A program made the position numbers and the translations under genes. From an uncultured Collinsella sp. (GTDB lineage: Bacteria; Actinomycetota; Coriobacteriia; Coriobacteriales; Coriobacteriaceae), in assembly GCA_902482185.1 (NCBI GenBank), contig CABSZR010000033.1:1-10431 (forward strand): a stretch of DNA of 10,431 nt, given 5' to 3'. The notes under the pieces were generated by a model that worked only from the letters and a program-made list of their open reading frames with translations, was not told the DNA's origin and did not search any database. Shown here in pieces: positions 5,911 through 10,431 of the stretch. The stretch's first letter is position 1, and every line of letters begins with the position of its first letter.

Positions 5911-6993
5911 ATGAACGACATTGACCTTGCTGTTCCGTTGATGGATGGACCAAGCTATGACCGTGCCTGCAGTCTCGTGCCTTCCGAATACGTTGGGGCA
6001 TGGGAGTGGTTTCTGGGTGAGGAGCAGCGCGGCGGCGTTTGGACCAGCCTTCCGCACCACACCAAGGAAGATAGCCCTCAGTATCAGTACCGTTTGAGAA
6101 TTGGCTCGGACTTCTTTCCCGTAACGCGGGATTCAGGGATCTTCTGGCCGGGCCAGGATCGGGTGAAGCAAGATCCCAATAAGATCTTTGCGCTTTCGGT
6201 CCATAACTCTAAAAAGAGCTTCTACACCGATGTGCCTCCGCTCTATTTGGACGATGGTACGTGGGTCATTAAGTACTCGGTTCAAGCGCCGGGTACCGTT
6301 GGTTTTCGAGACCAGAATTACAACCGTAAAATGCTCAACTGCATGGAATGTGGCGTTCCAGTCGGAGTCATATTTGCAACCGAGGTGGGCTACAAGGTGC
6401 TCGGCCTTGCATTTGTTGAACGGTTCGAGCCCGAAAACGGATGGTTTGTTCTGCACGGTCCTGTTCATAAAGGCGGACCGGACCCTCGTTTTGCGCCCGA
6501 CATGAGTTATCTGAAGCACATGCCCGTCGATATTGAGTTTGCCGGACAGGGTACGACCGACGACGAAAAGGTCCGCTATGCGTTAAGGCGCGAGCGATTG
6601 GGGCAGCAATGGTTCCGCAAGCAGCTCGTTGCCGCCTATGATGGCCGTTGCGCGGTGTCGGACTGCGGCGTCAGCGAAGCTCTGGAAGCTGCACATATCG
6701 AGAATTACTCGGGACCCAAATCGCAGGTTGCCAGCAACGGCATTCTGCTTCGGCGCGATCTTCATTCCCTATTTGATGCTCACCTGATTTCGTTTGAGCC
6801 TGTTTGCGGCGAATATCGGCTGTGCGGATCGTACCTGCTGGATAAGACCGACTACGTTTCCTTTGCGGGTGCGACGCTAAGGCAGCCGAATGAGCGTCAG
6901 TGGCGACCCAATACGGTGTTTCTTGAGGCCCATCGCATTGAGTTCGATCGCTCGGAAAAGAAGCGTGAAAAGGCGGGGCTTCTGCCGTATTAG
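5911..6993 (+). CDS. HNH endonuclease with N-terminal SRA/PUA-like region (possible modification-dependent restriction enzyme)
   Basis: Predicted 360-aa DNA nuclease. The C-terminal HNH_2-type domain spans about residues 228-292: FRKQLVAAYDGRCAVSDC (with C247 and C252), AHI with H262, NGI with N276, and LHSLFD with H285 and D289. This is the usual histidine-metal nuclease core. The N-terminal part (about 60-185) has features resembling SRA/YDG or related PUA-fold modules: WVIKYSV (118-124), NRKMLNCMECGVPVGVIFA (138-156), then YKVLGLAFVERFE. SRA-HNH fusions such as TagI and ScoMcrA cleave modified DNA, so a type IV restriction role is plausible; the N-terminal assignment is my inference. No methyltransferase or second subunit is adjacent. 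ATG 5911 is chosen because AGGTG (5900-5904) is 6 bases upstream; GTG 5902 has no ribosome site. Confidence 0.88.
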   Translation: MNDIDLAVPLMDGPSYDRACSLVPSEYVGAWEWFLGEEQRGGVWTSLPHHTKEDSPQYQYRLRIGSDFFPVTRDSGIFWPGQDRVKQDPNKIFALSVHNSKKSFYTDVPPLYLDDGTWVIKYSVQAPGTVGFRDQNYNRKMLNCMECGVPVGVIFATEVGYKVLGLAFVERFEPENGWFVLHGPVHKGGPDPRFAPDMSYLKHMPVDIEFAGQGTTDDEKVRYALRRERLGQQWFRKQLVAAYDGRCAVSDCGVSEALEAAHIENYSGPKSQVASNGILLRRDLHSLFDAHLISFEPVCGEYRLCGSYLLDKTDYVSFAGATLRQPNERQWRPNTVFLEAHRIEFDRSEKKREKAGLLPY

Positions 6994-7115
6994 CGTATTT
7001 GGCTTTGGCATTCTTTGACGATCGTGTTGTTTGATCGGATCGCGTGGCGATGCAATCTCGCGCACGCCTGCCGGTGCATGCTCTTCCTGTTTTGTATAGC
7101 GAGAGGGGAGCGTGT

Positions 7116-7400
7116 ATGAGCTGGCGAGGCGATATTGCGATGGGGAAGTACGGAAAACTGCCGTGTGCCCTTATAGACAACAATATGTTTCCGAGCGTAG
7201 AGGTTGATTGCGGGTCGTTTGTCGTCACCTGCCCTTGCTGCGGCTCGCAAATACCGTGTCTCGACATTCGGTTCATCGATGCGCGTGACAGACTCAGCGA
7301 CGAAGTGAGAAAACAGACAGGCGTTCATATGCCGGTGTATCCGGAGAAATGCCCTGTTTGTGGCCTCGATATCGTGTATGACGCCGGCGACGAGGGATAG
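7116..7400 (+). CDS. Small two-CxxC zinc-ribbon protein, 94 aa
   Basis: A small cytoplasmic protein with cysteine pairs CPCC (residues 39-42) and CPVC (79-82). They are spaced 36 residues apart, as in a zinc ribbon whose knuckles are separated by an insertion; both are followed by Gly, typical of CxxCG knuckles. C17, C32 and C48 are additional. I do not recognise a named family. GGGGAG (7105-7110) lies 5 bases before ATG 7116, which decides the start over the open frame upstream. It follows the HNH gene by 122 bases on the same strand and is convergent with the DUF5710 gene 38 bases away. It may bind nucleic acid or protein; no specific role can be assigned. Confidence 0.8.
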   Translation: MSWRGDIAMGKYGKLPCALIDNNMFPSVEVDCGSFVVTCPCCGSQIPCLDIRFIDARDRLSDEVRKQTGVHMPVYPEKCPVCGLDIVYDAGDEG

Positions 7401-7438
7401 GTGATGCGGAGGAGCTGGCTGTGAAGGCATCTCCGTCC

Positions 7439-8125
7439 CTACAAATAAACCCCCTCACCGAGTTGCTTGTGAAACTTGGCGTGATGGTCGCGTGCCCAGG
7501 TAAAGAGCGCCTGGTCAAAGTCGGTGCGCGTGGCCGGGACGCCAAAGACGCCGGCAACTTCGACGCGCACAAACTCCAGTGCCGGCAGCTTGTTGATGGC
7601 AGTGAGGGCAAACGGGGACGAGGGCTCCTCGAACAGATAGCGGCTGCCTTGCAGCGCGTCGCAACTGGTGCACGTGTTGCCGAGCGACGGGGCTTTGGAG
7701 GTTCGCGCGCCTACGGGCTTGTAGCCGCAGCGCTTATGAAGGTAGTCGCGGATCTCGCCCGGCACACAGCCAAGAGCGGGCACGATGGCGAGCGCGTTGG
7801 CGTTGGCCGTGTCGATGGCAATGTGCCCGGCTTCGTTGGGTGCGTGCGCGATGGCGATGCTCTCGTCGTTATCGGTTCGATAGGGAATGCCGAAGGCCGC
7901 GACCGAGGTCTCTTTGTGACACTTCCAGCATTCGCGCTTGCCCAGTACTAGATATATATACGGCGCTGAGGGGTCGGATCGGTCAACACCGGGCAGCCAC
8001 TCGGCAAAAGGCTCGGGGTTGACGCCGCTGGGTACATACCAGATCTTCTTGGTCCGGTCCCATTTGGCGCCCAGCGCCTTGGCTTCTTCTTTGTGCGAAA
8101 AGGGGACATCGAGCTCGGTGCGCAT
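7439..8125 (-). CDS. DUF5710 domain protein with two CxxC pairs
   Basis: Predicted 228-aa cytoplasmic protein. Residues 3-45 match the DUF5710 pattern: LDVPFSHKEEAKALGAKWD, then KKIWYVPSG and a Trp at 43. This short module often occurs in primases, topoisomerases and mobile-element proteins. The remainder has CWKC (66-69) and CTSC (152-155), about 83 residues apart, which could form one split zinc site. Its C-terminal part is unassigned. The start at 8125 is supported by AAGGAG about 6 bases upstream; an upstream in-frame start at 8161 lacks a ribosome site. It is convergent with the small zinc-ribbon gene and may use a nucleic-acid or zinc-dependent function, but the role is unknown. Confidence 0.85.
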   Translation of the reverse strand: MRTELDVPFSHKEEAKALGAKWDRTKKIWYVPSGVNPEPFAEWLPGVDRSDPSAPYIYLVLGKRECWKCHKETSVAAFGIPYRTDNDESIAIAHAPNEAGHIAIDTANANALAIVPALGCVPGEIRDYLHKRCGYKPVGARTSKAPSLGNTCTSCDALQGSRYLFEEPSSPFALTAINKLPALEFVRVEVAGVFGVPATRTDFDQALFTWARDHHAKFHKQLGEGVYL

Positions 8126-8413
8126 GGCGGCTCCTTGGTGCTGCAGGTGCAAGTGGCTCAAGGATACCGCAGGGCGCAGACATCGCGGCGTTTTGCTGAG
8201 AAGTTGCGGTGCGGACTGATTGGTTATGCCGATGGATAGATCGGCAAGTAGATGGTCGGCTTTTGGCCAGTTGGGCGGTTGGAGCAGCTTGCGGCGCAGT
8301 TTTGTGCCTGGCTATTGTTGATGTTGGGGCATTGAATTTGTTTGGCGGCTATTTGTCAGGTGAATTGATGTTACGTTGCGATGACGGTTGGAGCTGCCAG
8401 TGGATTTGGCGAC
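8126..8413. other. Non-coding gap between the DUF5710 gene and the tRNA unit
   Basis: I see no supportable gene here. The only sizeable plus frame (8209-8472) has no ribosome site and runs through the tRNA terminator into the tRNA. The minus strand has a possible -10 for the DUF5710 gene, TATCCT at 8161-8166, but no fitting -35. Base composition is less GC-rich than in the neighbouring genes. Confidence 0.5.
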
Positions 8414-8451
8414 ATAAAACAAAACAGCTCAGAGGCGAAGCCTCTGAGCTG
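8414..8451 (-). terminator. Intrinsic terminator of the tRNA-Val unit
   Basis: A perfect 12-bp stem, CAGCTCAGAGGC (8425-8436) with GCCTCTGAGCTG (8440-8451), has a 3-base loop. On the minus strand it is followed by TTTTGTTTTAT (8424-8414). It begins 9 bases after the encoded CCA end of the tRNA. Confidence 0.92.
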
Positions 8452-8459
8452 CGAACATT

Positions 8460-8534
8460 TGGTGGGCGTTAGAAGATTTGAACTTCTGACCTCTTCCGTG
8501 TCAGGGAAGCGCTCTCCCCCTGAGCTAAACGCCC
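8460..8534 (-). tRNA. tRNA-Val (anticodon GAC)
   Basis: A 75-nt cloverleaf folds fully on the minus strand: acceptor GGGCGTT/AACGCCC, D stem GCTC/GAGC, anticodon stem CTTCC/GGAAG with loop CTGACAC, variable AGGTC, T stem AGAAG/CTTCT with loop TTCAAAT, and discriminator A with CCA encoded. The anticodon GAC lies at 8500-8502 and reads GUC/GUU valine codons. It is a single-gene unit with its own promoter and terminator. Confidence 0.97.
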
Positions 8535-8563
8535 GATCAAGGGTGCGCAAGTGCGCAAGGGAT

Positions 8564-8592
8564 AATATAACGGAGCCTGAACTCGGTGGCAA
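8564..8592 (-). promoter_or_regulatory. Promoter of the tRNA-Val gene
   Basis: On the minus strand TTGCCA (8587-8592) is followed after 17 bp by TATATT (8564-8569). This puts the transcript start about 20-25 bases before the mature tRNA 5' end. The 5' leader contains TTGCGCAC twice in tandem (8544-8559). Confidence 0.8.
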
Positions 8593-8823
8593 GAACATTT
8601 TTAAAAATCGCTTACATTGTGGAATTCGGGGGCTTTGTCGTATCCATTTCAAAAGAGTCTGCTGCCGCGATTTTGCTGTCGACTAATACAGGGCCATTGC
8701 GGTATCGAGCTATGGAAAGACGCCTGCGGAATTGTCCTACCGATAAGCGGACAAGCCTCCAGCTGGTGCCTTCGCCGTGGTAAGGTAAGCCGAATTGTTT
8801 CCAGGCTGTTTCGGGGGAGTGGA

Positions 8824-9846
8824 ATGAGCAAAGAGTGTGTCGAGCAGGTCGAAGGCACAGGGGCTTCGGTGCCGATGACCGATATATCGAACATTGATGT
8901 GCCCGAGGGCACCGACGAGCTCAGCCGCAACACCCGTCGCGCCTGGCGCGACCGTCTCAACGACGCCCAGACGCGCAAGATAATCACGGGTGTTTTAGCC
9001 ACGCTGGTGGGCGGTTCGTTTTGGGGCTTCTCGGGCACCAGCGCGAGTTTTTTGTTCGATACCTACCATGTCGATACGCTGTGGCTTATGAGCGTGCGTC
9101 AGATTCTCGCCGGCCTGCTCTTTATGGCTGTGGTTGTCACGCGCGATCGCGCACGCCTGGTCAAGCTTTGGACGACGCCCGCTGATCGCAAGCAGCTGCT
9201 GCTCTTTACCGCTTTTGGCCTGCTCTTCAACCAGTTTTGTTATCTTTCGGCCGTGCGCCTGACGAACGCCGGAACCGCGACGGTGCTCCAGTGCCTGCAG
9301 CTCGTTATCATCATGGGCTACACCTGCGTGATCGATCGCCGCATGCCGCGTACTCGCGAAGTCATCGGCATTGGCCTAGCTCTGGGTGGAACCTTTTTAA
9401 TCGCCACCGGCGGCGACCCCACCAGCCTGAATATCTCGCCGCTTGGCCTGGCAGCAGGTCTTATGTGTGCGGTCAGCGCCGCGTGTATGGCGGTGATTCC
9501 CGCCAAGATCCTGCCCGAATACGGCAGCCCCATCGTCACGGGTTCGGCAATGCTCACGGCGGGCGTGGTCTCGTGCGTCTTCGTGCGGCCCTGGGCACAT
9601 ATGCCGGCGCTCGACGCTGCCGGCATCGAGGCGCTCGCGGTGTTCGTGGTTATCGGCTCGTTTTTTGCTTACATGCTTTATATGCAGGGCGTTAAGGACA
9701 TCGGCTCGGTGCGCGCGAGCCTCATCGGAACTGTGGAGCCGGTTTCGGCGACCATCACCAGCGCCGTTATGCTGGGGACGGTGTTTTTGCCGACCGACCT
9801 TATCGGCTTTGTCATGATCATCGTGATGATGTTCCTCACGGTGTAG
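8824..9846 (+). CDS. EamA/DMT-superfamily transporter
   Basis: Predicted 340-aa inner-membrane protein of the drug/metabolite transporter superfamily, which exports or imports small metabolites; substrate unknown. A hydrophilic N-terminus of about 50 residues precedes ten hydrophobic segments, roughly 52-72, 86-106, 123-143, 148-169, 177-197, 205-228, 235-256, 267-288, 297-319 and 323-340, arranged as two EamA repeats. Family signs include GGSFWGFSGTSASFL (63-77), the VRQILAGLLF helix, and repeat-end motifs LTNAGTATVLQCLQ and IGTVEPVSATITSAVMLGT. The protein ends inside or just after the last helix. The start at 8824 is set by GGGGGAG a few bases upstream; the frame is open to 8617 but that stretch reads unlike protein. 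Between the tRNA promoter (8592) and 8824 I see no convincing promoter, only an inverted TTGTCC/GGACAA pair at 8732-8754. Confidence 0.93.
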   Translation: MSKECVEQVEGTGASVPMTDISNIDVPEGTDELSRNTRRAWRDRLNDAQTRKIITGVLATLVGGSFWGFSGTSASFLFDTYHVDTLWLMSVRQILAGLLFMAVVVTRDRARLVKLWTTPADRKQLLLFTAFGLLFNQFCYLSAVRLTNAGTATVLQCLQLVIIMGYTCVIDRRMPRTREVIGIGLALGGTFLIATGGDPTSLNISPLGLAAGLMCAVSAACMAVIPAKILPEYGSPIVTGSAMLTAGVVSCVFVRPWAHMPALDAAGIEALAVFVVIGSFFAYMLYMQGVKDIGSVRASLIGTVEPVSATITSAVMLGTVFLPTDLIGFVMIIVMMFLTV

Positions 9847-9995
9847 CTAGCGCCGCCGCCAAGACGGAAAAGGTGTTGTGCCGCATTTTCGCCAATTGAT
9901 GTCCGTGTCTGGAGTTTAGCTGTCGATGCTCAAAATGCCATAAACTAGTAACGTTATGGACTTTTTCATTGCGACTCAATTGCGAGGATTTCTTT

Positions 9996-10431
9996 ATGGC
10001 TGGTAATCACTTTAAGGGCAGCGATAGCGGCCGCCCTGCAGTTCCGCCGCGTCCGAACGGGGCTGGTAAGGCCGGCACGCCGGGCGGCGCTGGACAGGGC
10101 GGTTCCGGTAAGCGCGTGTCCCCGGGCGAGACGGCGATGTTTACCGCTCTGTACGAGCAGTCTCAAAAGGCAAAAAAGACCGGCCGTGCAAGAGGAAATG
10201 TCTTTGCGGGCGGTGCAACCTCTGCGTCGCAGCCGAGCGGGGCTCCTTCGGTACCTGCGAACAACGCAGGTGCTGCCAACGCCGCGAATGGCGCCGGCAA
10301 CGTTAATGCCGGCAAGGCCGACAACAATACTCCCTCTGCCGGTGGCGCGGGGCTTACGGGTAACCTCGGCACGATTTACACCGGCGCCTCCGAGACTGGC
10401 ACGTTTGCCCGCCTGGATGATAGCGGTGCCG
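9996..10431 (+). CDS. Partial protein with low-complexity N-terminus (runs off the window)
   Basis: An open frame from ATG 9996 continues to the window end (145 codons, no stop). AGGA (9985-9988) lies 7 bases upstream of the start. The visible part is hydrophilic and rich in Gly, Ala, Asn, Ser and Pro, with a more ordered stretch near residues 43-70 (GETAMFTALYEQSQKAKK) and basic residues before GNVFAGG. There is no signal peptide or membrane segment so far, which suggests a disordered cytoplasmic N-terminus before a domain outside the window. Upstream, TAAACT (9941-9946) could be a -10, but no good -35 is seen. No function can be assigned. Confidence 0.8.
   Translation, partial: MAGNHFKGSDSGRPAVPPRPNGAGKAGTPGGAGQGGSGKRVSPGETAMFTALYEQSQKAKKTGRARGNVFAGGATSASQPSGAPSVPANNAGAANAANGAGNVNAGKADNNTPSAGGAGLTGNLGTIYTGASETGTFARLDDSGA

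Noticed and set aside
8209..8472. 87-codon plus-strand frame with a hydrophobic stretch
   Set aside because: No ribosome site, and it overlaps the tRNA terminator and the tRNA 3' end.
8617..8823. N-terminal extension of the EamA transporter
   Set aside because: The GGGGGAG ribosome site lies directly before ATG 8824, and the upstream translation has no membrane or family character.

Overview
The window is high-GC, densely coded bacterial DNA. Codon use, the gene families and the AGGAG-type ribosome sites fit an actinobacterium of the Coriobacteriia. Collinsella is my best guess, from general familiarity rather than any search.

Layout, left to right: (1) 35-3079, minus strand: a large M16C zinc metalloprotease of the presequence-protease/insulinase type. 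(2) 3080-3636: a 556-base divergent intergenic region that is unusually structured. It holds a 124-bp palindromic cassette built from four copies of one 19-bp unit (two on each strand, mirror-symmetric). It also holds an array of GAGAGATA motifs in both orientations around a candidate promoter, and a long hairpin made from the same motif in the presumed leader. (3) 3637-5103, plus: an AlbA_2 (Schlafen-type) plus HATPase_c_4 plus winged-helix protein of the COG2865 type. (4) 5204-5695, minus: a 163-aa protein I do not recognise. (5) 5911-6993, plus: an HNH nuclease with a long N-terminal region that looks SRA/PUA-like, so possibly a modification-dependent restriction enzyme. (6) 7116-7400, plus: a small two-CxxC zinc-ribbon protein. 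(7) 7439-8125, minus: a DUF5710 protein with two further cysteine pairs. (8) 8414-8592, minus: a complete tRNA-Val(GAC) unit with promoter, gene and terminator. (9) 8824-9846, plus: an EamA/DMT-family transporter. (10) 9996 to the window end, plus: the low-complexity N-terminus of an unidentified protein.

The protease, tRNA and transporter look like ordinary chromosomal genes. The stretch from about 3.2 to 8.1 kb between them is accessory in character: a DNA-binding ATPase-type regulator, an HNH nuclease, two small cysteine-pair proteins and an orphan. It could be a small defence or regulatory island, but no integrase, transposase or attachment-site duplication is visible. The strongest unexplained signals are the two repeat systems in 3216-3584. 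The GAGAGATA array looks like an operator or leader element of the AlbA_2/winged-helix gene. The 19-bp four-unit palindrome looks like a dispersed intergenic element.
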